NCBI GenBank assembly: GCA_910588625.1
Contig: CAJUQN010000006.1
Span: 1-64,000 of the forward strand
Source: an uncultured Oscillospiraceae bacterium
Lineage (GTDB): Bacteria; Bacillota; Clostridia; Oscillospirales; Oscillospiraceae
DNA: 64,000 nt
Direction: 5' to 3'
Under the pieces are notes generated by a model that saw only the letters and a list, made by a program, of their open reading frames with translations, searched no databases and had not been told where the DNA came from. Position 1 is the first letter of the stretch. Each line of letters starts with the position of its first letter. This document shows, piece after piece, positions 51,057 to 59,449 of the stretch. The position numbers were made by a program, and so were the translations under genes.

Positions 51057-52829
51057 GTGCAGGACAAAAGCGTCATCGTCACCGAGGTGAAGGCCCCGGC
51101 TGGCTTCCTGATCGACACCCAATCGCAGACTATCCAGATCAAGGAGGGCCGCACCAGCGTCCTCACCTTTAAGAACCAGCCCCGTGGCAAGCTCATCGTC
51201 CAGAAGCGGGACAGCGCCACCAACGCGCCCCTGCCCGGCGCTGAGTTCCGGGTCACCACGGCGGCGGGCTGCGAGGTGGGCCTGGACGGCGTGATCGGCA
51301 CCTCCAGCCTGACCCAGAACGGCATCTTCACCACCGACAGCCAGGGCGAGATCCGGATCACCAACCTGGCCCCTGGCGCGTATGTCATTAATGAGATCAA
51401 GGCCCCGGACGGCTATGTCATGGACACCCCCAGCACCAACGTGGTCATCGGCCAGGGCGGCGACACCCAGACGGTGATCGTGAAAAATTCCAAGAAGGGC
51501 TCCCTCATCATCAACAAAAAGGACTCCGCCACCGGAAAGCCCCTGGAGGGTGTGGAGTTCAAGGTGACCACCTCCAGCGGCCAGGTGGTGGCCGATCAGG
51601 AGGGAAAGCTGTCCAGCAACGGCATCTATTTCACCAATAAGGACGGCCAGATCGTGATCTCCGGCCTGAAGCCGGACACCTACGTGGTCACCGAGCAGCA
51701 CACCATCCCTGGATACATCATCCACGAGACCACCCGGTCCCAGACCGTGGTGGTGGACGCCAACGACACCCAATCCCTCACCTTCTACAACGACCCCACC
51801 GCCACCCTGGTGATCCACAAGTATGTGGAGGGCACGGAAAATGAGCCCCTGTCCGGCGTGGCCTTCAAGGTGACGGACGGCAACGGCGGCGCGGTGGGCC
51901 CCGACGACGGGATCTATTATACCGACAAATCCGGCGACATCACCCTCTCCGGGTTGGAGCCGGGCATGACCATCATCGCCCGGGAGATCAAGACCCTGGA
52001 CGGGTTCGTCCTCGATGGCACCCCCCAGGACATCCAGATCAAGGGCGGGGTGCAGCAGCTCACATTTTGGAACAAGCGGGCGGGTACGCTGGTGATCGAG
52101 AAAAAAGATAAACTCACCGGCGCGCTGATCCCCGGCGCTCAGTTCCAATTGACCTATGCCAATGGTGGGTACGTCGATAACGACAACGGCCACCTGTCCT
52201 CCAACGGCCTGTATACGACAGACGATAAGGGCCAGATCCGCATCGAGGGCATCACCGGCACTGTGGTGGTCAAGGAAACCAAGCCTGCCCCCGGCTATGT
52301 GATCGACCAGTCCACCCAGGTGCAGACCGTCACCGTGAACCCCCTGGATACACAGACGCTGACGTTCCTGAATGAACCTCTGTGCAGCCTGACCATCACC
52401 AAGCTGGACGCGGTCACCGGGAAGCCGGTCCCCAACACCCAGTTCGTGATCAAGGATGGCAATGGCGCGATCCTGGCCCGCTGCACCACCGGGAAGGACG
52501 GCACCGCCACCGTCACCGGGCTGGTCCCCGGCACCACAGTGCAGAAGAACTACACCCTGGCGGCGTCCTCCGCCGCCCTGGGGCTGGCCTCCAACGAGCG
52601 CGTCACCGAGATCATGTTCGTGTTCGGCCAGGCCCCGGCCGGCTTCGCCCAGGTGGAAAAGCCCATGCTGAAATGCACTGCGGTGCGGAACATGGCCTCC
52701 TCCGCCTTCACCAACATCGCCGACGTGGGCGGCGTGTACAACGGGGTCTGGGTCCAGGCCATCAGCCGGTGGGTGACCACCGTCTATGGCAAGCCCGTCG
52801 TGCCCTCCCTGCCCAAGACCGGCTATTGA
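51057..52829 (+). pseudogene. Cna-B surface protein segment without signal peptide, with an internal deletion
   Basis: 590 residues from a GTG with no good ribosome site. It begins inside a Cna-B repeat (VIVTEVKAPAGFLIDTQ) and holds about five more repeats with lysine strands (GKLIVQKRD, GSLIINKKD, TLVIHKYVEG, GTLVIEKKD, SLTITKLD). At ~52540 GLVPGTTV joins directly to QKNYTLAAS in frame, skipping what in the copy at 59-63 kb is about 700 residues. The end is VPSLPKTGY then a stop, with no membrane helix. There is no signal peptide or promoter, so it is unlikely to be secreted as it stands. It is diverged from the other copies rather than a recent duplicate. Confidence 0.8.
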
Positions 52830-52839
52830 TCCACCCACA

Positions 52840-52863
52840 GGGGGCCGCCGCAAGGCGGTCCCC
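52840..52863 (+). terminator. hairpin after the Cna-B segment
   Basis: GGGGGCCGCC and GGCGGTCCCC pair around GCAA. No T run follows, but the next 30 bases are AT-rich and hold TATAAT before ssb. Confidence 0.5.
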
Positions 52864-52892
52864 TACATTATAATATAAGGAGTGAAAACGCA

Positions 52893-53270
52893 ATGCTGAA
52901 GATCACAGCCACCGGCAACCTGACCAACGACGTGGAGCTGAAGCTGAACGAGGTCACGGGCAAGCCCTACGCCATCCTGCGCATCGCCTCGGACCGCCGC
53001 TACCGCACCCGGGAGGGCATCCGCCCCACCGACTTCATCTCCGCCAAGGTGCGGGGCAGGCTGGCCCAGCGGTGCGCCGCCTACGCGGTGAAGGGCTGCA
53101 AGCTGGCCGTCTCGGGGGACTTCGAGACCGTCACCTTTGAGGGGGAGCCCAGCCGTCAGCCCGGTTTTCTCATCAAGGCGTATGACGTGGAGTTCCTCGG
53201 GCCCCCCGAGGTGGCGGAGGCCGCCAACGCCCTCCCGGACCCGGCTGACACCGCCCAGCCCGCCGCCTGA
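52893..53270 (+). CDS. ssb: single-stranded DNA-binding protein
   Basis: 125 residues; AAGGAGTG before the ATG. OB-fold SSB: MLKITATGNLTNDVELKL, PYAILRIASDRRYR, TDFISAKVRGRLAQRC, KGCKLAVSGDFETVTF. The acidic C-terminal tip used to recruit partners is missing (it ends DTAQPAA), as in many ICE-encoded SSBs. It protects transferred single-stranded DNA and heads the + strand accessory operon. Confidence 0.9.
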   Translation: MLKITATGNLTNDVELKLNEVTGKPYAILRIASDRRYRTREGIRPTDFISAKVRGRLAQRCAAYAVKGCKLAVSGDFETVTFEGEPSRQPGFLIKAYDVEFLGPPEVAEAANALPDPADTAQPAA

Positions 53271-53485
53271 TGCGGAACACCGGCACAGAGTACGCCAGCG
53301 GCGAGGCCACCCCCGTCGTCCTGCCTGAGATGGCCCAGCTGCTCCCCCCGCTGACGGGGGAGCAGCTCTCGGCCCTGGAGACGGACCTGCTGGCCAACGG
53401 CTGTTATTCGCCTGTCATCGTCAACGAGGACATGGTGATCGTGGACGGCCATCACCGCCATGAGCTGTGCGAAAAGCACGGCATT
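53270..53485 (+). pseudogene. N-terminal fragment of a ParB-like protein
   Basis: The ATG overlaps the ssb stop (TGATG). Residues ~17-70 (LPEMAQLLPPLTGEQLSALE, then SPVIVNEDMVIVDGHHRHEL) form the ParB N-terminal nuclease-like domain of ICE proteins. After CEKHGI, near 53480, the frame leaves this family and the neighbouring frame carries a different conserved protein. The DNA-binding part of ParB is missing. The join is out of frame, unlike the Cna-B joins. Confidence 0.7.
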
Positions 53486-53811
53486 CTGTTTTTTATCGCG
53501 GCACCGTGGAATGGCGGTGCTTTAATTCTACCCTCCACGCTGGAAAAGTGGCGGCCTACGTCAATTTGTGCCTGGCCATGTCCGCCCAGGCCATCGCCCA
53601 GCGCAGCACCGTCATGCGCAAGACCCACAGCGACAACGAGCTGTTCACCTTCCGGGTGTGGCTGGTGCGGCTGGGCCTCAACGGAGATGAATTCAAACAT
53701 ACCCGTGACCACCTTCTCGCCCACCTGGAGGGTGACCGCGCCTGGAGGAGAGATAAGGCCAGCTACGAAGTCAACAGAAGAAAAAAGCGTGACCGAAACG
53801 AGGAAAGGTGA
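53467..53811 (+). CDS. conserved ICE protein, probably N-truncated
   Basis: 114 residues from a GTG inside the ParB fragment; the real protein begins at about residue 10 (RGTVEWRCFNSTLHAGKVAA). YVNLCLAMSAQAIAQRSTVM, RKTHSDNELFTFRVWLVRLG and the basic end are conserved in ICE accessory operons. No function known. The original start was probably lost in the same deletion that cut parB. The next gene overlaps in TGATG. Confidence 0.55.
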   Translation: MRKARHSVFYRGTVEWRCFNSTLHAGKVAAYVNLCLAMSAQAIAQRSTVMRKTHSDNELFTFRVWLVRLGLNGDEFKHTRDHLLAHLEGDRAWRRDKASYEVNRRKKRDRNEER

Positions 53812-54068
53812 TGAAGATGAAGATCCGTATCGACGGAAGGACCTACGAGGGGACGGGGGAGGCCATCATGGACCAGCTCCGGCTGGCCGCCTTCGACCCC
53901 ACCGAGCACCCGGACGCTGAGAGCTACCTCCAGCAGCTCCGGGCCAATTTCATCCGCACCACGGGCTTGGACTGCCCGCTACCGTCCGGCAGCGTGGAGC
54001 GCCAGGCCCAGGCCATGATCCGCCATCTGGCCAAATATGGGGCTTTGGAGGTGGTGCGGGATGGCTGA
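53811..54068 (+). CDS. small ICE protein
   Basis: 85 residues from the ATG overlapping the upstream stop. Short beta start (KMKIRIDGRTYEGTGEAIMD) and helices with DAESYLQQLRANFIRTTGLD and AMIRHLAKYGALEVV. Family not named. Overlaps the next gene by eight bases (ATGGCTGA). Confidence 0.65.
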   Translation: MKMKIRIDGRTYEGTGEAIMDQLRLAAFDPTEHPDAESYLQQLRANFIRTTGLDCPLPSGSVERQAQAMIRHLAKYGALEVVRDG

Positions 54069-54573
54069 CGGCAAGCTGTACTTCGCCTACGGCTCCAACA
54101 TCAACCTGGACCAGATGGCCTACCGCTGCCCCGACGCCCAGGTGGCGGGCCCGGTGAAGCTGGAGGGCTGGGAGCTGCTGTTCCGGGGCAGCGGCGTTGC
54201 CACCATCGGCCCCAAGGAGGGCGCCGCCGTCCACGGCCTGCTGTGGCAGCTCACCCCGGACTGTGAGCGGTCCCTGGACCGTTACGAGGGTTTTCCGCAC
54301 TTATATGAGAAAAAATCTGTGTCTGTGACGGACAAAAGCGGTCAGACGGTCACCGTTATGGCCTACATCATGACGGAGCGGTACCGGGCCCCCGCTGTGC
54401 CGCCCACGTCCTATTATCAGGGCATCCTGGAGGGCTACCGGCAGAACGGCCTGCCGGTGGCGGCGCTGAAAAAAGCCTGGGAACAGGCTGTGCGGGAGGT
54501 CCATGACTACACCAGCCGCATAAACGATCTGGCCACCAATAAGCCTGGGAGGAGGAAGCGGCGTGAGCGGTAA
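54061..54573 (+). CDS. gamma-glutamylcyclotransferase-like (GGCT) protein
   Basis: 170 residues. The substrate loop YFAYGSNINLDQM (~8-20) and the catalytic acidic region LDRYEGFPHLYEKK (Glu ~80) mark the GGCT/AIG2 fold; RGSGVATIGPKEGAAVHGLLW matches the barrel. Family members cyclise gamma-glutamyl amines or remove related groups. ICE copies are frequent, with unknown substrate. Overlaps both neighbours. Confidence 0.85.
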   Translation: MADGKLYFAYGSNINLDQMAYRCPDAQVAGPVKLEGWELLFRGSGVATIGPKEGAAVHGLLWQLTPDCERSLDRYEGFPHLYEKKSVSVTDKSGQTVTVMAYIMTERYRAPAVPPTSYYQGILEGYRQNGLPVAALKKAWEQAVREVHDYTSRINDLATNKPGRRKRRER

Positions 54574-54958
54574 GATCAGGGTGCTGGTGGCGGAGCCGGG
54601 GAAGCCCTGCCAGGCGCGGGAGGTGGAGGATGAGCTGAAGGCCCTCCAGGCCCTCGTGGGCGGGAGCATCGAGGTCGTGACACCCTCTGCGGAGGATATC
54701 GCCATCGTGTGCAACGAGGAGGGAAAGCTGTGTGGCCTGCCCCCCAACCGCCCTCTGCTGGGCCCTTCCGGCCAGCCCTATGACATCCTCTGCGGCACAT
54801 TTTTCATCACCGGAGTCCAGGGGGAGAGCTTTTCCTCCCTCACCGATGAGCAGATCGGGCGGTTCAGCTCCATGTACGACGGCATGATGCTTCGCACCGC
54901 CGAGCCCCAGGAAAAGCGTCCTGAAAAGAAAAAGGGAGGGGTCGACCACGAGAGATGA
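54563..54958 (+). CDS. DUF3846 domain protein, second copy
   Basis: 131 residues from a GTG overlapping the GGCT gene. It shares the DUF3846 core with the protein at 3380 (KIRVLVAEPGKPCQAREVED, IVCNEEGKLCGLPPNRPLLG, DILCGTFFITGVQGESFSSL) but is clearly diverged and has a basic tail (KRPEKKKGGVDHER). As at the other locus, a PP-loop ATPase gene follows. Confidence 0.83.
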   Translation: MSGKIRVLVAEPGKPCQAREVEDELKALQALVGGSIEVVTPSAEDIAIVCNEEGKLCGLPPNRPLLGPSGQPYDILCGTFFITGVQGESFSSLTDEQIGRFSSMYDGMMLRTAEPQEKRPEKKKGGVDHER

Positions 54959-54985
54959 GCTGACCGGCCTCCAGCCGGGGTGACC

Positions 54986-55732
54986 ATGGGCAGGCCGCTC
55001 CACATCGCCAGCTGTTCATTTGGCAAGGACAGTTTAGCCGGCATTCTGCTGGCCGTGGAACACGGCGAACCGCTGGACGAGGCGGTGTACTGCGATGTCA
55101 TGTTTGACCGGGACATTTCCGGCGAGGTGCCGGAGCACCGGGACTTCATCTACAACACCGCTATCCCTGCCCTGGAGCGGATGGGGGTGAAGGTGGTGGT
55201 GCTCCGCTCGGAGCAGACCTATGTGGGGCTGTTCACCGGGCGGGTGACCCGCGGCCCGAAAAAAGGCATGGTGCGCTCGTTTCCATTGTGCGGGAAATGC
55301 TTCGTTCAGCGGGATTGCAAAATCAAGCCCCTGGAACGGTATCGAAAAAGTCTGCTGCCTGGCACTGTTCAATATTTGGGCATCGCCAGCGACGAGCAGG
55401 ACCGCCTGCTGCGGCTGGACGGAGCCCAGAAAATATCATTGCTGGAAAAATACAATTTCACAGAACAAGACGCTAAGAAGCTCTGCCAGCAGGCGGGACT
55501 TTTGTCACCTGTCTATGAGTTTACAGACCGGGGCGGCTGCTGGTTCTGCCCCAACGCCAAACGGCGGGAGCTGCGCCACCTCTACGATCACCACCCGGAC
55601 CTGTGGGCCCATATGCTGGAGCTCCAGGCCATCCCGGGCAAGGCCACCGAGAAGTTCAACCGCACCCAGACCTTCGCCGACATCGACCGGCTGTTTCGGG
55701 AGGAGGATGGGCAGATCCCAAAAGCGGCGTAG
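54986..55732 (+). CDS. PP-loop ATPase of the PAPS-reductase-like family, second copy
   Basis: 248 residues from the ATG at 54986; a GTG six bases earlier is possible. The PP-loop is ASCSFGKDSLA, where the usual SGGKDS has become SFGKDS, still with the Lys-Asp-Ser core. Further motifs: DVMFDRDISGEVPEH, PLCGKCFVQRDCKIKP and GGCWFCPNAKRRELRHL. The cysteine clusters could hold a metal or iron-sulfur centre, as in DndC/PAPS-reductase relatives. The substrate is unknown. It pairs with DUF3846 here as at 3.4-4.6 kb. Confidence 0.8.
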   Translation: MGRPLHIASCSFGKDSLAGILLAVEHGEPLDEAVYCDVMFDRDISGEVPEHRDFIYNTAIPALERMGVKVVVLRSEQTYVGLFTGRVTRGPKKGMVRSFPLCGKCFVQRDCKIKPLERYRKSLLPGTVQYLGIASDEQDRLLRLDGAQKISLLEKYNFTEQDAKKLCQQAGLLSPVYEFTDRGGCWFCPNAKRRELRHLYDHHPDLWAHMLELQAIPGKATEKFNRTQTFADIDRLFREEDGQIPKAA

Positions 55733-55860
55733 CCCGCCATTGTTGGTATTGCTGGATTTTCACACCCCATCTTTGTTGGGTATCGTGATAGCTTTCGCCG
55801 CCAAAAGCTGGTATAGTCGTGGGCTGGACCCACCAAAAAACATCGAGGAGGCTGAGAAAA

Positions 55861-56295
55861 ATGACGAAATACGAACGCCACCCCGCGCCGGAGAAGCTGC
55901 TCCGGCAGATCACCACCGAGGCGGTCAACCTGTTGGCCCTGGGCACCCCGGACAAGCCCGGCGACGCATCCTTACCGGAGGCGGGCGCCACCCTGATCGT
56001 CAAAGCCTGGGGGCTGCCCCAGGAGCTGCTGGACAACAGCCTGGCCCTCATCCAGCGCCAGAAGAAGCTGGTGGGCGACGGCAGCGGCAAGGCTGCCCTG
56101 CCCGACGACCAGCTCCTGGAGCCCTACGACGGCGGGATGATCGCCGAGCTGGTCTGGGGCCTGTTCGAGACGGCCATCCGGCTGGACGGCGCGGAGGACC
56201 GCCAGGCCATGTACCGGCTTGCCCTGCTGCTGGCCGACATCCTGGACTTCGACGAGTGGATCGGCCAGTGCGGGCCGGACGGACCGAAAAATTGA
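55861..56295 (+). CDS. small ICE protein
   Basis: 144 residues from the ATG at 55861, preceded by GAGGAGG 8-10 bases upstream. Helical (APEKLLRQITTEAVNLLALG, GMIAELVWGLFETAIRLDGA, MYRLALLLADILDFDEWIGQ). No motif or family recognised. The ~125 bases before it contain no gene. Confidence 0.6.
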   Translation: MTKYERHPAPEKLLRQITTEAVNLLALGTPDKPGDASLPEAGATLIVKAWGLPQELLDNSLALIQRQKKLVGDGSGKAALPDDQLLEPYDGGMIAELVWGLFETAIRLDGAEDRQAMYRLALLLADILDFDEWIGQCGPDGPKN

Positions 56296-56356
56296 ACTGT
56301 GCGCGGAGGGGCGCTGCCCATGGGGGCGGCGCCCCTCCTGTGCGTGATAGGAGGCG

Positions 56357-56665
56357 ATGAGCATCAGCACAGAGATCCAGATAGACCGGGCGGAGCTGGA
56401 GCGGCGGGTGGTCGACTACACCGGCACCGCCGCCTTCCAGGAGTGGCTGGCGGACGCTGCTGACGCCTACCGGGCAATGGGCCTCCCGGTCCCGTCCTAC
56501 GAGGTGCTCCGGGCGGAGGAGACGGACGAGGTCCGCAGGTGCATAGAGAACCTGATGATCTGCGAGGCCAAAGGCCATCTGTGGACGGAGCGGGCCGATC
56601 CCGAAAACGGGACCAGCACCCTCACCTGCCGCCGCTGCGGGGCGGAGGAGCACCTGCGGTGGTGA
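56357..56665 (+). CDS. small zinc-ribbon-like ICE protein
   Basis: 102 residues, AGGAGGCG before the ATG. N-terminal helical part (DRAELERRVVDYTGTAAFQE, DAADAYRAMGLPVPSY) and a C-terminal knuckle with Cys in MICEAKGHLW and TLTCRRCGAEEHLRW. No function known. Confidence 0.6.
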   Translation: MSISTEIQIDRAELERRVVDYTGTAAFQEWLADAADAYRAMGLPVPSYEVLRAEETDEVRRCIENLMICEAKGHLWTERADPENGTSTLTCRRCGAEEHLRW

Positions 56666-56701
56666 AAAACAGCCTATTGACCATGGGAGGTGGATGATAC
56701 T

Positions 56702-57445
56702 ATGCCAAACCATGTAAGAAACCAGATCACATTCGGGACAAAGGCCGATGCCCGGGCCGCGTTCCAGCAGATGCTCCGGGAGGTGCGGGCGGAGGGCCAG
56801 CCCCTGGGCAGCATCGACTTCAACAAGCTCGTCCCCATGCCCCCGGAGCTGAACATGGAAGCGGACCGCCGTACAGACGCGGGGCTGAAGCTGTATCGGA
56901 AGTTTCTAAAATCCAGCGCCCTGGTCTCCATCGCAACGCTCCACGCCACATCGGAGGAACGTGAAGCGGCCGTGCGGGAGCATCTGGAACGGTGGGAAAA
57001 GGTGGACCCGGAGCTGTGGACACTTGGCGAAAAAGCGTACCAGAATATCCAGAAATATGATGTCCCCACTCAGTATGAGTGGGTGAGGCTGCACTGGGGC
57101 TGTCTCGCCAACGCGGAGCAGTGCGTTCCGTTGGATGCCAACGCCCACACCATGGAGTTTCATACATTCCTCTGCCCTGTTCCCAAAATTGCGGCGGCGC
57201 TGTCCCAGCGTTTTCCCACCCAGACGGTGGCCTACAGCTGGTCCGGCGGGAAGCCCGTTCAACATCTGGGTCGGATGGTGTTCCAGGATGGCAGGGCCGT
57301 CAGCATCGACGTGCCCGAGGACGAGCTGGCCCTGACCTACGCCATGTCCTCCGGGGTGTGGCGGTTCGGCGTCAAAGGGAGCACGTCTGAGAAGGACAGG
57401 CCACGCCAACGGAAAGGGGCTGACCAAAAGGAGGCGGAGCGGTGA
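56702..57445 (+). CDS. DUF1281 (YubB ferredoxin-like) protein
   Basis: 247 residues from the ATG at 56702, with GGGAGGTGG upstream. PNHVRNQITFGTKADARAAF, GSIDFNKLVPMPPELNMEAD, YEWVRLHWGC and VAYSWSGGKPVQHLG match the plasmid YubB/DUF1281 family, of unknown function and mostly plasmid- or ICE-borne. The C-terminus is charged (KDRPRQRKGADQKEAER). Overlaps the next gene by four bases. Confidence 0.82.
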   Translation: MPNHVRNQITFGTKADARAAFQQMLREVRAEGQPLGSIDFNKLVPMPPELNMEADRRTDAGLKLYRKFLKSSALVSIATLHATSEEREAAVREHLERWEKVDPELWTLGEKAYQNIQKYDVPTQYEWVRLHWGCLANAEQCVPLDANAHTMEFHTFLCPVPKIAAALSQRFPTQTVAYSWSGGKPVQHLGRMVFQDGRAVSIDVPEDELALTYAMSSGVWRFGVKGSTSEKDRPRQRKGADQKEAER

Positions 57446-57633
57446 GGGCCAACTTCTCCCACACCTATGGGACCTGTGCCCACAGCCTGAAGCGGAAAAG
57501 CGCCCCCTGGCGGGTGACCGCAGGCTGTGATAACCGGGCGGTCCTGTTCACGGGCAGGCACTACGAGTTACCCAATTCCAGCATCTGCGTGACCTGTCCA
57601 TTTTACCACCAAAGCGGGGCGAGTTCAACATGA
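57442..57633 (+). CDS. small ICE protein
   Basis: 63 residues from a GTG overlapping the upstream stop. Cys/His-containing (SHTYGTCAHSLKRK, SICVTCPFYHQSG) and perhaps a small metal-binding fold. Overlaps the next gene by four bases. Confidence 0.55.
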   Translation: MRANFSHTYGTCAHSLKRKSAPWRVTAGCDNRAVLFTGRHYELPNSSICVTCPFYHQSGASST

Positions 57634-57932
57634 TAGACCTGCATATGAGGGAGTTGGACGGCGCCACCTTCGGGATGCCGGTGGAGGTGTCCTCTCCGGC
57701 GTTCAGGCGGATGAAACGGAACGTGTTCACCAAAAAAATGACGCTCCACGGCGGCTGGGTCGAGCGGACCGTCCGCTGTGTCCGGGCCTCCGATGTGGCG
57801 GCGGTGATGGGGCCTGTCGGGTGGCTGGTCAGCGAAAGGCGGGAGATGGAGACGATCCGATGGGGAACCGGCAGCAACGAATATTACATCATTTACGAGG
57901 GAAAAGACGATGAAACTGGAAAAAGAGGATAA
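57630..57932 (+). CDS. small ICE protein
   Basis: 100 residues. Beta-rich start (MRELDGATFGMPVEVSSPAF) and a second half with SDVAAVMGPVGWLVSERREM. No family recognised. Its end overlaps the next gene by 23 bases. Confidence 0.55.
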   Translation: MIDLHMRELDGATFGMPVEVSSPAFRRMKRNVFTKKMTLHGGWVERTVRCVRASDVAAVMGPVGWLVSERREMETIRWGTGSNEYYIIYEGKDDETGKRG

Positions 57933-58176
57933 GGCGTTTTTGATTTCCTTGGGCCATGACGAATGTGATTTGCCGCAAATTGAGGATGCGCTCCACGCAA
58001 GCAGGACAACGTACAGTCTGGATGGCGAATCGATCACCCGTGCTCGGGCGCTCCAGCTGCTGGGCCGAGAGAGCTACCTGGCCGGAATTTCCAGGAGCGC
58101 CTTTCACTTTACCGCGGCGCAGACTGCTGAAAATGGCAAAACCGTATATTTTGATTCCTACAAATTATTCCAATAG
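57910..58176 (+). CDS. small ICE protein
   Basis: 88 residues; GAGGGAAAAGACG before the ATG. Contains LISLGHDECDLPQIEDALHA and RARALQLLGRESYLAGISRS, ending FHFTAAQ...YFDSYKLF. It resembles short accessory proteins seen in ICE operons, with no known function. Confidence 0.55.
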   Translation: MKLEKEDKAFLISLGHDECDLPQIEDALHASRTTYSLDGESITRARALQLLGRESYLAGISRSAFHFTAAQTAENGKTVYFDSYKLFQ

Positions 58177-58184
58177 GGGGCAGT

Positions 58185-58817
58185 ATGACAAACCAAAAAT
58201 ATGAGATCACCGATATTATCCACGGGAAATACCCCTTCCTCCACCGCGTCCGGGCCCTGCGGGACATCGGGAAGGACGTGAAGGCCGGGGACCTGGGCGG
58301 CTTTGTGGAGCACGAGGGCAACCTGTCCTTCGAGCCGGGGGATGACGCCTGGGTCTGCGACGAGGCCATCGCCGCCGGGGACAGCGTGGTGGAAAAGGGC
58401 TCCGTCCTGCGGGGCCGGGCCGTTGCCTGCGGCAGCGCCTGTGTCTCCCACGGCTCCGTGCTGTTCGGCGACGCCAGGGCCGAGGACGACGCCTATCTCC
58501 GGGGAGCCACCATGTGGGGCTGCGCCAGGGCCTCCGGGGCCAGCGTGATCGTGGCCTCGCCGGACGATCCGGCCCGCGCCCCCAGGCTGTCCGGCAGTTG
58601 CTGTGTGTACGGGAAAGTCATGGGCGATGTGCATCTGCTGGGCAGCGCCGTGGTCATCAGTGGCGAGGAGGTGTGCAACACCACCCCGGACGGCCTCATC
58701 CTGGACGGGAAAACGCGGACGGTGGTGCGCTCCTCTGCCCGGGACGTGCTTCGCCCCCGCCAGCCGGAGGAGGCGGCGGAAAAGAAAAAATCAAAGCATA
58801 GGGAGGCGGTCCGATGA
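58185..58817 (+). CDS. left-handed beta-helix (YdcK-like) protein, copy 1
   Basis: 210 residues, GGGGGCAG before the ATG. A conserved head (KYEITDIIHGKYPFLHRVRA, LRDIGKDVKAGDLGGFVEHE) leads to repeated short strands of hexapeptide type (VCDEAIAAGDSVVEKGSVLR, CVSHGSVLFGDARAEDDAYL), expected to form a left-handed beta-helix. The C-terminus is charged. Relatives occur in phages and ICEs with unknown role. Its stop overlaps the start of a paralogue. Confidence 0.75.
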   Translation: MTNQKYEITDIIHGKYPFLHRVRALRDIGKDVKAGDLGGFVEHEGNLSFEPGDDAWVCDEAIAAGDSVVEKGSVLRGRAVACGSACVSHGSVLFGDARAEDDAYLRGATMWGCARASGASVIVASPDDPARAPRLSGSCCVYGKVMGDVHLLGSAVVISGEEVCNTTPDGLILDGKTRTVVRSSARDVLRPRQPEEAAEKKKSKHREAVR

Positions 58818-59449
58818 ATCCAGGCAATCAAAAGTTTGAGATCACGGACATCGCCCACCCCGAGTACCCCTTCCTCCACCGCATCCGCGCCCTGCGGGAC
58901 ATCGGGACGGACGTGAAGGCCGGGGACCTGGGCGGTTTCGTGGAAGGCGAACATAACCTTTCCCATGAGGACGACGCCTGGATCTGCGACGACGCTATCG
59001 CCGCCAACGGGGCGTTCGTGACGGATGGGACACTGATGCGGGATCAGGCGGTGATCTGCGGCGAAGCCCGCGCCTATAAAGCCGTGCTGTCCGGCTACGC
59101 CAGGGTGGAAGATCATGCCCGTGTGGACGGCGGGCGGATCGAGGACTGCGCCCGGCTGTCCGGCCACGGGATGGCCGCCGCCATCGCGCCGTCCAAGTAC
59201 CCCATCCTCTCCGGCGAGTGTACCGTCCACGGCATCGTGTCGGGCAATGTGCTGGTGACCTCCCAGGCGGTGGTGCTAGGCGATGAAACAATCGTGAATG
59301 AGGCCCTGGACCGTCTGGTGGTCACCGAACGTGGCCGCGGCATCGAACGCAGCCCGGACCGGGACAGACTGGTGCCCAGCGCGGAGTATTTTGGGTACGA
59401 CCCGCCGAAGCAGGGGCGGGGACGAGAGCGAAAGGAGGCCCAGCGGTGA
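58814..59449 (+). CDS. left-handed beta-helix (YdcK-like) protein, copy 2
   Basis: 211 residues, overlapping copy 1 by four bases. The head is nearly the same (KFEITDIAHPEYPFLHRIRA, LRDIGTDVKAGDLGGFVEGE), while the coils have diverged (ICDDAIAANGAFVTDGTLMR, VLSGYARVEDHARVDGGRIE). A tandem duplication followed by divergence of the helix is the simplest reading. Overlaps the next gene by four bases. Confidence 0.75.
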   Translation: MNPGNQKFEITDIAHPEYPFLHRIRALRDIGTDVKAGDLGGFVEGEHNLSHEDDAWICDDAIAANGAFVTDGTLMRDQAVICGEARAYKAVLSGYARVEDHARVDGGRIEDCARLSGHGMAAAIAPSKYPILSGECTVHGIVSGNVLVTSQAVVLGDETIVNEALDRLVVTERGRGIERSPDRDRLVPSAEYFGYDPPKQGRGRERKEAQR

